Under the pieces are notes generated by a model. That model made no database searches, was not told where the DNA came from, and saw only the letters and a list, made by a program, of their open reading frames with translations. Positions 15,767-27,983 of a stretch of 64,000 nucleotides of DNA are shown here, one piece after another. How positions within the stretch are numbered: the first letter of the stretch is position 1; every line of letters begins with the position of its first letter. The translations under genes were made by a program, and so were the position numbers. Source of the stretch: Pegea sp. RAD2-039 (taxonomy: Eukaryota > Chordata > Thaliacea > Salpida > Salpidae); contig JAQGEQ010000213.1 in the NCBI GenBank assembly GCA_034620365.1, positions 372,001 to 436,000 on the forward strand, read 5' to 3'.

Positions 15767-18667
15767 GTTTACCTCATCAAGTTTTTGGTAAGTTTTATTA
15801 TTTAAGACTCTATTAAGAACTCTGCAGCTGAAAAGTTAAAAAGTGTTTGCGTCAAGAAGGGGGCCCTAAGCTAGTACAAGGTCGATTTCACAAGGTCACT
15901 ATTAAAGTATAGAAAAGCAATTTTATAGAGAAACGTTTCAACTCCTAATTACTTACTCAGAATGAGATAAACTAGTGGTGGAATTGCTACCTCAGTTTTG
16001 ATATTCTATTTGTTATATTGATTTGTTAAATGCATGGTTAGTTCCACATTTATTTTTCATCAATTAGGACTTGTAAGATTATCGAAATTAGTATTTAAAC
16101 TTACATTGTCTTATAATTCTTTCAAGCATTTTAAATAGGAATCCTTTTTATTACGATAAACCTCCAAAGTTGATAAAATTTCTCCAAAACAAATTTGATT
16201 GATTATCTAAATTTTAAATCCTGTAATAATTATCTTTAAATGAAAAGTTGATGTTACTATCAACTTCCAAAATAGATTTAAAATACAAAATTGATGGCTA
16301 ATACTCTTCAATTTTACCTTATTCATTTCCTTGCTAGCTTCAAACTGTCCCTTTCTCAAATTCACTTGTTGGTAAACAATTTTAGCTTTTTTGTAAATTG
16401 GCAAATAACTTAAATATTACTTAATTACTTCAAATAGGCAAAACTACTTGCTAGCTTGTGTTTTCTAAGAACAAACTGCAAGAGGCCGTAGTTGAGATCA
16501 TATTTATATCTTTCATTATTAGATTTATTTATTAAACTTTAATCAGATATTTTCAACGGTTCTATAACAAGTTATAGAAAGATGAATGCTCTGCAATACC
16601 ATATTGAACAAAATTGGTATGTTTGTTTTTTGCAGAGTGTGAGGTTCAGGTGCATTGACAGAGGTTGCTCAGATGTTAGGCCTTAGCTCATTGTATAGTT
16701 CTCTTTTCAATTAACTCTCATAGCAATAGAATTTACCATGTCCAATCCCTGGCCCATTCCCTACATCATTTCAAGCTCTAGTTCTCAAGTCTTGTCAATC
16801 AGGAAGAGAAAAGACGAAGTTTTTATGGAATATTGAGATAAAAAAAAGAGGCCCCTCACTACATCAGAAGCAGCAGCGACAGGAAGAAAAGAGATTTTAA
16901 AAGAACCGCTCATCTGAAAGTAGTCTTCAAGCTTAGCTTACCAGGTTTTCGGAGTTACAGATAGAATATGGATCCATCAATTTATAAACTTTTCGAATCT
17001 AACTTAAATCGACGACTAAGCGGTAGTCGCGGTTTAAGAATATTTTGCAGGGCAACTTCTCATCTTCCTTGTCTGTCGCCAATATCTCCATATCGTGAGA
17101 TATAGTTGATCTCTTCTTCCGATCATGTTTTACATAATTACATATGTTGGTGTTAGGACTATGTTTAATGCATTAAATTCATATGAAATCATTCGTTTTA
17201 ATAGTTTAGATAACTGGAAATTCTCTTTCCCTCCTTTAATTTTTCTCTTTTTCATGGATCAGTACTAATTCAATTTTTCAATCACAATTATAGGAGTATA
17301 TTAGTTTAATAAATTTCGAATCACAATTCTTCTCTGAGTACTTCTTACAGTAAATTTAAACAGATGCAAAAGAAATTGATTCAGTTAAGAGAGCAGAGAG
17401 ATACCAACTGCATTTTCACAAGAAAGCAACATCCGCAGACTCTTTCATTCAGCAGAATTTTTTTTTTGGTTTACATTTTCATCAGTGTACCTTTTCTTAG
17501 CAGAGGTGCATAGTGATGCTGTGTTTTAGTTTTATATGCCTGGTACCTTTAGATATTGAAAGTTTTTTTAAGTTTGTACTTTCATTTGAGTCCACAGTGA
17601 TTGTTTTCAGTTATACGAAACTAATAAATGCAGCTTTAAGTTAAGTGGTGTCATTAATGTTGAGCAATTTTTAGATTAAAATCAAGTAAAACCAATGCCG
17701 GTTTAAACTGCTTGGAGTTGATTATGTCAAATAAAAACAGTTTTTTAGATTTTAAATGTGTTGTTTCACTATCAGATTTCAAGTAAAGATTGTTTTGTCA
17801 AGTTATGAAGATCACAAATTTCTCAACTCATCTACCTTCAACAATTGGAATGAAGTCATCATTTTTCAACAATACTTTTTAGTACATCACATTATTTCAT
17901 CTTTTACTATCACAATTTTCAATCAACTTTTAATTTTACTTTTTTTATCAATCGAAAAAACAATTAATCGTGTTTGTGGGCTATTCTTGGCTAGTATTTT
18001 TGTGATTAGTTCTATGTGGTTCTATCTTGATTTTGCAAGTATAATAAATTTGTTGTGATAATGGTGTACATCAAAACTATTTATGATAGTTATCTAAAGT
18101 TATTACTGTATTGATAAATTCAGTAGTATTGCTAGCTAGTTCCGAGCACCAACTACAATTACACTCAAGTCTAATTTCATTTGAAGCTATTAAAAAAATC
18201 AATACTTAGTATAAACTTACGATGCTGTTTCCGAAATTTGACTTAAATAAGAAGATATACTCTTGTTGTTAATTAGGGTTTGAACTAAAAAAGTATGATG
18301 GTTTGGTTTCTTATGGCTTTTACTTGAGTCAACAATCGAAACTTAATGCTACATATAATCTAATAAAAACCTTAAAAAACGGCATAATATTCGAATAAAT
18401 ACTTGTAAACACTAGAAGATTTTTTTAAGTCTTATTAAACTATTGAAAACTTCATAGAAGCTTCAAAATTTATGAGTAAAATAAAAATAAACTGATTTTA
18501 TCATTTCATTGAGAACAAAACCAATTATTGAGCATGTTATTAATATTAGATTGAGTGTTAAGAACAGTTATTTTGTGCAAAGTATTTATTGAGATAAATA
18601 GTCTTATGGTCTAAAAACTGTTTTGAAAAAAACATAGCCTGCTACAAAAGTAATACAATCTGATATA
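15767..18667. other. hnRNP 3' flank and non-coding spacer
   Basis: The 3' UTR should start here. A GC-richer patch at about 16640-17110 has stop-riddled frames and may be old repeat DNA. An open frame at 17756-18058 has no homology or splice context and is not called. Confidence 0.35.
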
Positions 18668-19086
18668 TTTATTTGTTTCAATAAATGCGAAGGAGGATGC
18701 CTGAGGAGAGCATCTCCCGCTAACACACATTCTCACAAATAATATCTATTAAGTTAGAAACATAGAAAGCAAAAGATGTTACACATTTCATTTCAGTAGC
18801 CCTCAAAGCATATAACAGTAAATAGTTACATAGAATGTTAATAATATACAAAAGGAGGCAAAATTCACAGTTTAGAAATGGCAATGTTGGCAATATTATA
18901 ACGGTTCAACTTCTACTTGAACAACACGAGTGGTTCTGGCATAACAATGTCTGATGGCAGCTGGTTCCAAGTATTAATTGTGCGGAATTAGAAAAAAATT
19001 TGCTCTGATTAAGGTACCAGGTAATATAGGAATACTAAGATGTAATGTGTGTCATCTGAGTTGATATAACTTGAAGGAAGGAATAA
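18668..19086 (-). mobile_element. LINE 3' fragment (reverse orientation)
   Basis: The inverse of this segment aligns by eye with the 3' end of the LINE at about 41345-41770: the same C-terminal coding stretch (reading around SYQL, GTLIRANFF, WNQLPSDI), then the tail with TGTGTGTTAGCGGGAGATG and CATCCTCCTTCGCATTTATT. It is truncated at its 5' side and carries frame breaks, so it is a dead copy. Confidence 0.75.
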
Positions 19087-21489
19087 TTATTATACCTTTA
19101 TTAACACTTATTATTAGGCAAATTAATAATATATCCTAAAAATTCTCTTTATTCTGACCTCTTTGTCTAATAAAATAGTTTTGAATATTTATTAATAACT
19201 AAAAGCTAAATTATTTTAAAAGGCTATTAGAAAACGACCAAAATAGAAACAAATTTATCATTCTCAAAACACGATATTTGCATATGGATGCGCGCTTGAT
19301 ATGAAGTAATATGATTTCGGTTAGTATTGCGTCAGTATGTAATGGTTACAACGTGAAGCTTTTTTTAAAGACTAAAAAAAGTTTTCTAAATTATGCAATG
19401 CACAATAATATGTATTCAAATTTATAAATTTTATCACTACTTTTGTACACGTTTTCAATTTATTTTTATAATTGAAATATGCAATAAAAATTTCAAATAT
19501 TTCTTTTTTGATAATGTAAATAAATTCTTATATAAACTTGTTAAGAGTTTATTTAGACTATTTCGTATAAATTTATCTTTAATTTATCATTATTTGCATT
19601 GTATAATTTTATATTGTCAGTTTTATTGTCAATAGCTTGTATAATGTAGCACTTTTTAAAAAATGCCTAGGATTGGATAAATAGTATCTAAATTTACTTT
19701 TGTCTACAGATATATATTTGCATATTTTAGATACTTACTTTAGTTACGTTTCTTTTTGTATTATTTTCTGATTTAAGATTAATAAAAAATAAGAGAAATT
19801 GTTTTAAATTATTTAATAACAATCATATTTTCTATTTTGTTTATTTTTGTAAGTTTTCTGTTATGTTTAATTTGTAAAAGATTATGGGCAAGTTAGTTTT
19901 ATAATTTGAATCTTTGGATAGATGTTCTAACATTTAGGATAATTATTTAAAGTAAGTAATTAGTTTGTATATTTGATAAAATAATGTTAACACTTATGAT
20001 TATCATAAAAATTACAAAGTTATTATAATACTTATAATATTAAAAAGTTTATTATAAGTTGATAATTTTTTATATCTTAACTCTATTAGTGATAAATATA
20101 GCTTCTTTTATCATAGATGCTAAAAAATAAAATTATTAATCAACAAATACTTGCAAAATTCTTCTATATTTTAATAATTTGTATTTTCTAAATATGATTA
20201 TAAGTTTTATATATGATTTTTATAGATCTGAAAAACTATTTGATGCTTAACAAAGTTGATGATTATTTTTTTTATTGACATGCTTCTAATAAAGTTAAGT
20301 AACTGTTACCAATTTTATAGTTATAACTAAATATTAGTTATAGAAAAAATGATTAGTTTTATAAGATGTATAAAATGTTATTTGCCTAAGACTAAATAAT
20401 AAAAATTAGTCTCTATGTTATAATCAAATTTTAATTAATAAGTTTTGTACAAATATGTTAATTACTTTTGTATCAGCTAATGTACATGGAGTATTTCTAA
20501 TTTTATTTTTTAGCAATTATAACTATTTTTTTACTGGTAATATTATTCAAATGTTGTTTCTTCTAAAGAATGTTTTGACCTCTTCATTGAATTGACTAAA
20601 TATGATTGTTTTTAGCAAGAATTTATTTTTCTCATAGATTTAACTATACAGATTTAAGCTTACATAATTATATCTTTAGAATATTTTTTGTAGAATAATT
20701 GTTTTAAGCATCTCTCAAAAAGCTTGTAGTGAAAAATTACTAATATAAACATAACTTTTCTCATTATGGTAAACAATAATTAGAGCAGAATTTGTTTGAT
20801 TGTAAAAGTCAATAAATTTATGGTGTTGGTGGACAACTTTGGCTTTATGCTACAATCATTTTTTTAAACTTTTGCTTAAAAAACTCTGATAAAATTAATA
20901 ATCTGTGATTTAATTTATTTGTTATTCACTTCATTTTTAAATCAATCATCAAAAAAACTTAGTTTTTGTTACTTAACACTTTATAGAAATTGCTAAATTT
21001 AGCAACACTTTTAGCTAAATGAGTTATATTATTAAAATAAGATAGTACTTATGGATTTTACTGGTATTAGATGTTTCTTTCTGCTATAAATATTTTGTTC
21101 TGTTTTTTCAATATATTTATTATTCTTGAAAATATAACCCTTTTCATGTTATGTAAGCAAATGTTGTTTAATATCAATTCTTTGCTTTTATGTTAGTTAG
21201 TATAGGATTAAATTTTACTTTTTGTGATCAAGGTTTTTACATTTATTTATACTATAAGAAATTATTTTTATTAAATTGGTGTTTATCAACTTAAAAATAA
21301 TTAGTGTTGCTCTCTGATAGCTTAATTTTAGGAATAAGAAGTGTTGTAAATCTTGAATTGTTGAAAACGTTTTGAAAAACTTAAAGGATTTTTCAAACTG
21401 ATTTTTTTTTCATTTAGGCAATTGAGAAAAATTTGTTGTGAAATTTTTCAAAGCATTTGATTAAATTCAGCATTAAGTAGAAATTGTGA
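19087..21489. other. Intergenic, AT-rich, probable LPCAT 5' region
   Basis: Extremely AT-rich, no exons. Just before the LPCAT start, a pyrimidine run ending in CATTTAG (acceptor at about 21418) suggests either a 5' UTR intron or a trans-splice acceptor for the downstream gene. Confidence 0.35.
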
Positions 21490-22977
21490 ATGAAAAACCA
21501 ATTAATTTTTCAAACCCCTGGAGATACTGCTTACAACAGCAAATATCATAGCAATCCATTTATAAGTGATTTAACTATTACTCTTCCTCGCTATCTTCAA
21601 ATTGTTTTTATGTCAGTGACACTAGTTCCTTTGAAGATAATATGTATTTCAATTTCAATATTTTTTGCCTGGCTACTAGCTGCTGTTGCTACTTTTGGAT
21701 TGGATTCTGAACAAAGCAAGCCAATCGGAAAATTTAGAAAAATTTTGTTTGTTATTTTACAAATGGTCTGTCGACTTACTGCTTTTTTTATGGGAGTTTA
21801 TTGGCTTCAAATTCGTGGTAAAAGAGCTACATCAAAAGAAGCTTCCATCATGGTTGTCTCACCTCACTCCAGCGTATTTGATATCATATTATTTGTTGCC
21901 AACACACCTGTACCATCAGCAGTTGCTAGAAAGGAAGGTTCTGAGTATCCTTTTCTTCGTTGCTTGTATTTGGCAGCTCAAACTATATCAGTATCGAGAG
22001 AGAACACTTCATCGAGAAGAAATGCGATCAACATCATCAAAGAACGAGTCAATAATTATCAGATGTGGCCTCAGCTGTTAATCTACAGCGAAGGAACTAC
22101 TGGTAACAGAAAAGCGATCACCAAATTTCGCAATGGCGCTTTTATTCCTGCTGTGCCAGTACAGCCGGTTACAATCGAATATCTTAACGACTGGGACACT
22201 TTCACATGGACATGTGACAATGATGACCAGTTGTTGAAGTTGATGTGGCTCAGTCTTTGTCAGTTTCAAATAAAGATTCGAATCACTTACATGGATGTTT
22301 ATGTCCCAAAAGATGAGGAGCTCACTAAACCAGATGTATACGCATCTAATGTTCAACTAACTGTTGCTAACTTCTTGGATTTACCTTCATCTGATCTTTC
22401 ATTTGAAGATAATAAATTAATGGCACATGCTAAGCTACATAATTTACCTCTATTGACAGGAGCAATTAGTTTCTTTGATTTAAAGGCAAAGTATAATCTG
22501 AGTTTTGCTGCTGCAAAAGAGTTGTTGGAACTCTTTTCTAAAATTTCAGAGACAACTGGTTTGATAACAAAAGAGAAGTTCTTGAAATTTTTCAAATTTC
22601 CTGACTGCAATTTGACGGCAAAGTTGTTTGAGAATTATAATGTGTGTTCTGATGACGCAATTGATTTCAAAAGATTTGTTCTCGGAAGACTAACTTATTT
22701 TAATCTTGGTAGTGATGCTGATCTTCTTCAACTTTTCCGACGTATTGTAGGAGGCGGAACTGAAGTTGAACCTTTATTACAATTAGACGAACTATTACGA
22801 ATGCAAGATAATTATCTTGATTTCTCCAAAGACTCTATCCATCAACTCTTCTATTCACTGACAAACAGACCTCTGATGGTTGTAAAGTTTGAAGAGTTTT
22901 GCTTTGTTGTAAGGAAATGGCCGGAGTATGCAAAGATGTTAGAACAGTTGACCACTGTTGAAAGTACAGCGAGTTGA
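21490..22977 (+). CDS. Lysophosphatidylcholine acyltransferase (LPCAT1/2-like), 495 aa
   Basis: One uninterrupted exon from ATG to TGA. LPCATs transfer an acyl chain from acyl-CoA to lysophosphatidylcholine (Lands cycle) at ER or lipid-droplet membranes. An N-terminal hydrophobic region (about residues 38-65, and 84-105) should be the membrane anchor. The acyltransferase domain has motif HX4D as HSSVFD (near 126-131), the arginine/SRE block near VSRENTSSRRN, and the substrate motif EGTT followed by FRNGAFIPAVPVQPV, as in LPCAT1/2 (where EGTC/EGTT is usual). The C-terminal 180 residues match the position of the LPCAT EF-hand region, but canonical calcium loops are not obvious, so calcium binding may be lost. 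No KKXX-type ER signal is seen at the end. It is intronless among intron-rich neighbours. The gene looks intact; AATAAA occurs near 23329. Confidence 0.9.
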   Translation: MKNQLIFQTPGDTAYNSKYHSNPFISDLTITLPRYLQIVFMSVTLVPLKIICISISIFFAWLLAAVATFGLDSEQSKPIGKFRKILFVILQMVCRLTAFFMGVYWLQIRGKRATSKEASIMVVSPHSSVFDIILFVANTPVPSAVARKEGSEYPFLRCLYLAAQTISVSRENTSSRRNAINIIKERVNNYQMWPQLLIYSEGTTGNRKAITKFRNGAFIPAVPVQPVTIEYLNDWDTFTWTCDNDDQLLKLMWLSLCQFQIKIRITYMDVYVPKDEELTKPDVYASNVQLTVANFLDLPSSDLSFEDNKLMAHAKLHNLPLLTGAISFFDLKAKYNLSFAAAKELLELFSKISETTGLITKEKFLKFFKFPDCNLTAKLFENYNVCSDDAIDFKRFVLGRLTYFNLGSDADLLQLFRRIVGGGTEVEPLLQLDELLRMQDNYLDFSKDSIHQLFYSLTNRPLMVVKFEEFCFVVRKWPEYAKMLEQLTTVESTAS

Positions 22978-25900
22978 TAGGTTTCAGTTTGTTCACGTTT
23001 GCTAGTTGTTAGTACTGTAAAGCATTTGATGATTGCAATTCTTGTCTTTTATTTGCGTTATTTTTGATTTAATTATGAATTGTAGTAGCAACTATGACTT
23101 GAAACGTTTTTGTAGAGTTACGTGAATTGCAATTTTTCTTTTTTTACTCATTTACGTCACTAGCTTCTATTATTTGAACATTGACTTTTTATCGTGAAAC
23201 AGTTACCTTTACAATGACGTGGTTTGGCTTATAGGTTTTCTTGTTGACTCAAATTTTTCAACAACGTCTAAAAAACTTCATTATTTATTTTCTATATTTA
23301 TTTTGATAAGCCTGGATAAAATTTGAAGAAATAAATTTGACCAATACTTCCTTTTAGTACTTTTTTTAAAGTCATTTTTAAAGTTTGTTTTCTCAAGTGT
23401 CTGATTTTTTCATATGTATATGCTGTAACAACATTTTATTAAAATTTTTGTACAAAATTATGAATCTTAAGCTGCTAATGATTTTTACTTTTTTCATTCT
23501 TTTAGTTATATATCAGCATAACTTCATCAATGTGACAACAATTCCGTTTTGTATTAATCTGAGAAAAAAAGTTTTCCAAAATCACAACTTAATCCTTTTT
23601 TGCATAAAGTTTTAATCATATTTTCTGTAACAATTTTAGAAAAAAATTTTACTAGATGAAAATAATTTTTCATGAATTTGATGAATAATTTAAAGAAAAA
23701 AAAATAATTTTTCATCATTAATTAGATAATGAAATAGAAACTTAAGATATATACAGTTTAGTATAAAATAATTTCATAAGAGAAAAATTTAAAAAACAGC
23801 TTCAAGTTACTGATATACATTTTGCAACTTTGAAATTTTCATAATTTCAACCGTGGAAATAATTGTAAAAATGTGGTTTGAACAGAGGTTAACATTTACA
23901 AAAACTGCTTGTAAAAATTGTATTTTTGATGTTTATAAATTTTTTTCAGTTTTATAAATAAAATCTTTTATGAACTTGTTTTAAATCAAATTTAATATTT
24001 ATAAAGTGTTAGAGAAATTTTATTATAACAAAACTTTTATTTGAATTAAACTTCCATTTGTAAAATTTAGATTTAAAAAAATTACCCCGAAAGTCTTAGT
24101 TAAACTAGAGTAACTTTTTAGTTAGTAGTTTTTTTTTCAAAAACTGTTATCACTGTTTAAGTTAATTATAAGATGAAAAGTAAATTATCTTTTGCAAGTA
24201 AATTTTAAAAAAATGGTAATAATTTTGTTCCATTAGTTATCTGATTAATTGTTTTGGGTTGAGAAAAGACATTTAGTTCAGACAGTCATAGTCGTTTACA
24301 GCTTTGATTTTTGATGGAAAATCTTAATAATTCCAACATTTTTCTGCTTATAGATATTATAAGTATTCAAAAATTATACCTTAAAGATAATTATTTGTAA
24401 AACAAATGATTACTTTGTCAATTTATTTTTTGTTTAATTGTTATTATTTTTTGAGATTTGCAACCCTATTTATAAATACTGTTTAAAGTTAATTTTATTG
24501 GTTTTTCTATTTTGATTTATTTTGTGACCACTGAAGTTGTTCACAATAATATAAATAAAAAATATTTACAAAGTTTCAAAATTAACAATTGATAAGTTTA
24601 AGCAATCTTTAAATCTAATTCTTCTGTAATTATTTACTTGTTCGATTTACTATCAGACTTACGAACAGGCTACACTACGTTTATCAATACTTTTAATAAA
24701 CTTTTTTGGTGTTGCTAAAAACAAATATATTCCAATGGTTACGAATATAACTGGTTTTTCAAAATGTTAAAATCTTTTCAAATTTTTGAAAATCAATTTT
24801 TAAAAATCAAAGCTGAATATTTAACTAAGGATATTGTTTATGCGCTTCTAAAAAGAAATTTTATTCATTAGAAATTCTCTCAATGTAAGTATTACTGCCT
24901 ACTAAATATATCATTTGAAAATTCGATTCCTATTTTTAAACATTAAAGTTTTTTAAAGTATTTAACAAAGTTTGAATTTGTAAAATTAAAATACTTCAGC
25001 AAAAACATGCTTACGAGTTGTTTTATGTTAGAGTTTATATAAATAGCTACATGTTAAAAAAATATATATACAACTATGCCTTACTGTAAGATGAAACATT
25101 TCAAAGTAAAACAAAACAAAGATTGGAAACTATCGATTTAAAAATTAACTCCTTCACGACATTTTGTTATCACTGCTATATTCTAAGGTTGTTCTTAATT
25201 TTTTTTCAAAATCAATTAGTTATGTTTATTGTTAACATAATCAGTGTAAAAATAAAATAAAAACTATAAAAATTATCGCTGTTTAAAAATTAGTAGGTAA
25301 TTGTTTGTTTCATTGTGAAAGTTAAACTGAAATTTCGGAGTTTTTACTCAAGGAAAAATATAATAATATAAGTTCGTTGTATTTATTGGTATAATTAAAC
25401 AGTTGGATTACTATTTAAGGAGCATATAATAATTTTTAGTACTAGTTTAATTCAAAGTATTTATTTTAAGTACTTCACAAAAATCAAGTATGATTTATGC
25501 TTGTTGATAGCTAAGTTGAAATATAGATAGAAAAATAAAGAAAAGTTTAAAGTTATAAATAAATTAGAATACATAAAAGCTCATTAATAAACAATAATAA
25601 GAATTTACTCTTAACTTTTTTTATTATAAGAAATATAACTATTTTTCTGTGAATTGTTTAATTTAGTTATCAAGAGTTTATTGAGACCAATAAAAAATAG
25701 CCAGGTATTTTATTGGTTAACTTGAGCTAATAAGTTAAATCTTTTCTTTGTTTAAAAAAAGTTACATAATCAGCTTTGACAATTTTTGCAATATCAAAAC
25801 TAAATTAGTTAACAACTAAAATGCTACTGTCTACATTAGTCTTTATTATTATTTCAAAGATAAGACTTAGCTATGAAAAGTGGAAAAGAAAAAGAAAAAT

Positions 25901-27179
25901 ATTTGCAAAATGAAAAAATATATTATAAAAAATTTAGTGTTAGCTAAATCATCTTTATCGGTTTTAAAAATTGTAAAAATGTTTTCTACAAATTTCAATT
26001 TTATCTAAAGTGGTAAAAATTACATAGATCTTTTGTAATATAGAACGATAAAAAGATTGTCTAAATTCAAAACTAATTACAAAGAATTTTAAAATTCTAT
26101 ATATAGATATTTTAAAAACATTTTCAATATCCATTAAGACGATAAAATATTATATATAACATGGTTCCCATAATAGATAAAATAATAAAGAACTAATCTT
26201 TTATAATTAATCTAAAATTTATTTTTTTAAATGCTCCAGGAATTCGGAACCAAGAATTTTATAAATCTCTAGCTTCATATGTTCATTCTGAATATTAATA
26301 ATTTCTAATAAGATTTTCATTATACAACCAAAATATACATAGCTAGAAACAAATACATTAAATTTGAAATTATTAGGCAATTTAAGATTTTGTTACAAGT
26401 CTTTAATCATTTATGTTACAATTAGAATCCTTTAATAAGAGAAATGTTACTATTTTAGGATAAGAATTCAGCAAATTATTATTAGTTTATATTTTTCAGG
26501 AAAATGAAGCTTACTTGATAACTAATATAAATAACTGGATATTATTTAATAATTTCTCATTAAAAACTTAAATAATTTAATACTACTAAAAAAATTATTT
26601 AAATAATAAAACTTTTCATATAAAAAGCAAATTCATGAATAAATTTTATTGATAATTTCAGTATAAATAAATAATTTTGTTTATAGCTAAGATTGAGATT
26701 TAGCTTCTTTTTAAAAGCGTAGATTGTTTAATTTTGTTAATTGTTATTTCTTATTTAAGCAATCAAGTTGTTAGCATCTTCGATAAGGAACAACAAAATT
26801 TGTCAACTTTATGGCAAGTTATTCTTTGCTTGGATTATTGACCGAAAAGTTTTTACAGCTTAATGTTACTTGGCTTAAATAGTTTTTCAATTACGAAGTA
26901 TTAGACTTTTTGTTTAAAATGGCTATAGCAAATAGTTTTAATAAGACATTTTGATAACAACGATTTTGAACTTATCATAATGTATTTGTATTTAAAAATG
27001 TATTTATTTTTGGTTGAATAGAAACTTAGATTACAGAAAGCTACGTGTATGCTTGTGAGGTATATTAAATCGATATTCTACAATATTTTTAAAGAATAAT
27101 TGTGATTATTAATTTATAGTATACACACGAAATGTTTACAATCTCTTAGAAGTCTTAAGATAATTTTATTGATTTAATC
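22978..27179. other. 4.2 kb AT-rich spacer, no gene seen
   Basis: Long runs of A and T with no frame that looks coding on either strand. The segment starting near 26497 (AGGAAAATGAAGCTTA) recurs near 29083, so the right part seems to belong to the duplication that carries the pseudokinase. Confidence 0.4.
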
Positions 27180-27983
27180 ATGAATTGGAAACGCAAAGGA
27201 GGAAAAATCGAAAAATTCGGTAGAGTTGCTCACTTTTCATTTGTTAAGCCTTTAAGTAAAGAAGATGCTGTTCCCTATAAAGCTATATTTGTTGATGACA
27301 GAAATGGCCAATTATATATCTTCAAAATTTTCTATGCATTTGAAATACCACATGCTGATTTTGAAAAATATAGAATGGAATATGGAATTATTGGAAATGT
27401 CGAACATCCTGGAATCGTGAAGTTTTATGGCGTGATTAAATTATCAGGAAACAGATATATTTTGGTGTATGAGTATATATCAGATGTTAGCTTATTGGAC
27501 TATTCAAAAGAAGCAATTTCTGAAAAAAAAGTTTTTAAGTTGATGAAACCAGTTATTGAAGCAATCAGCTACCTTCATGATAAACATCTTGCTTTAAGAA
27601 ATATTAACTTAAACAGCTTCTTTGTTAGTGCTGAAAACAAAGTAATTCTTACTGATTTTAGTAAAGCTATAGTTATGGATAGACTTGGTTTAGTAGAAAT
27701 GGAAGAACCTCCTGATTTATTAAACGTCAGTCAGCCCCCTGAAATTTCTTGGGTGAATTCCGAAAAATATGATGCAAAAAAGTTAGATGTTTGGTCACTT
27801 GGTGTTTGCTTGTATAGGATGATTAATGGAAGTTTTCCGGAATACAATGAAATTTTTAGTCTTAAATTAAATAAAGAAAAGTTTTCAGAACGTGGTTTTC
27901 TAACAATTAAAAAGATGCTTTATCCAAATCCAAATTTACGAATTAGTATAAGTGAAATTTTAAAAAGTCAATTGCTTTATTGA
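27180..27983 (+). CDS. Single-exon protein kinase-like protein, probable pseudokinase, 267 aa
   Basis: The frame covers a whole kinase fold. The ATP-site lysine is present (YIFKIF, K49), as are a plausible helix-C glutamate (E67), the hinge (LVYEYI, 95-100), and the C-lobe motif DVWSLGVCLYRM (203-214), with PPE at 186-188 in the APE position. Key catalytic residues are changed. The HRD-x-K loop reads LRNINLN (139-145), with Asn for the catalytic Asp and no loop Lys. DFG reads DFS (159-161). The glycine-rich loop is not recognisable. It therefore probably binds or scaffolds and does not phosphorylate. It is short (kinase domain only), without signal or membrane segment, intronless and very AT-rich in codon use. 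A broken relative lies 2.2 kb downstream. The subfamily cannot be fixed by eye. Confidence 0.7.
   Translation: MNWKRKGGKIEKFGRVAHFSFVKPLSKEDAVPYKAIFVDDRNGQLYIFKIFYAFEIPHADFEKYRMEYGIIGNVEHPGIVKFYGVIKLSGNRYILVYEYISDVSLLDYSKEAISEKKVFKLMKPVIEAISYLHDKHLALRNINLNSFFVSAENKVILTDFSKAIVMDRLGLVEMEEPPDLLNVSQPPEISWVNSEKYDAKKLDVWSLGVCLYRMINGSFPEYNEIFSLKLNKEKFSERGFLTIKKMLYPNPNLRISISEILKSQLLY

Noticed and set aside
17756..18058. 100-aa open frame
   Set aside because: Low-complexity hydrophobic residues typical of AT-rich chance frames; no context.
19393..19635. 80-aa open frame
   Set aside because: Composition is what translated AT-rich DNA gives (I, F, L, Y, N); no start context or neighbours.
23385..23615. 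76-aa open frame
   Set aside because: Same AT-bias artefact, just beyond the LPCAT 3' end.
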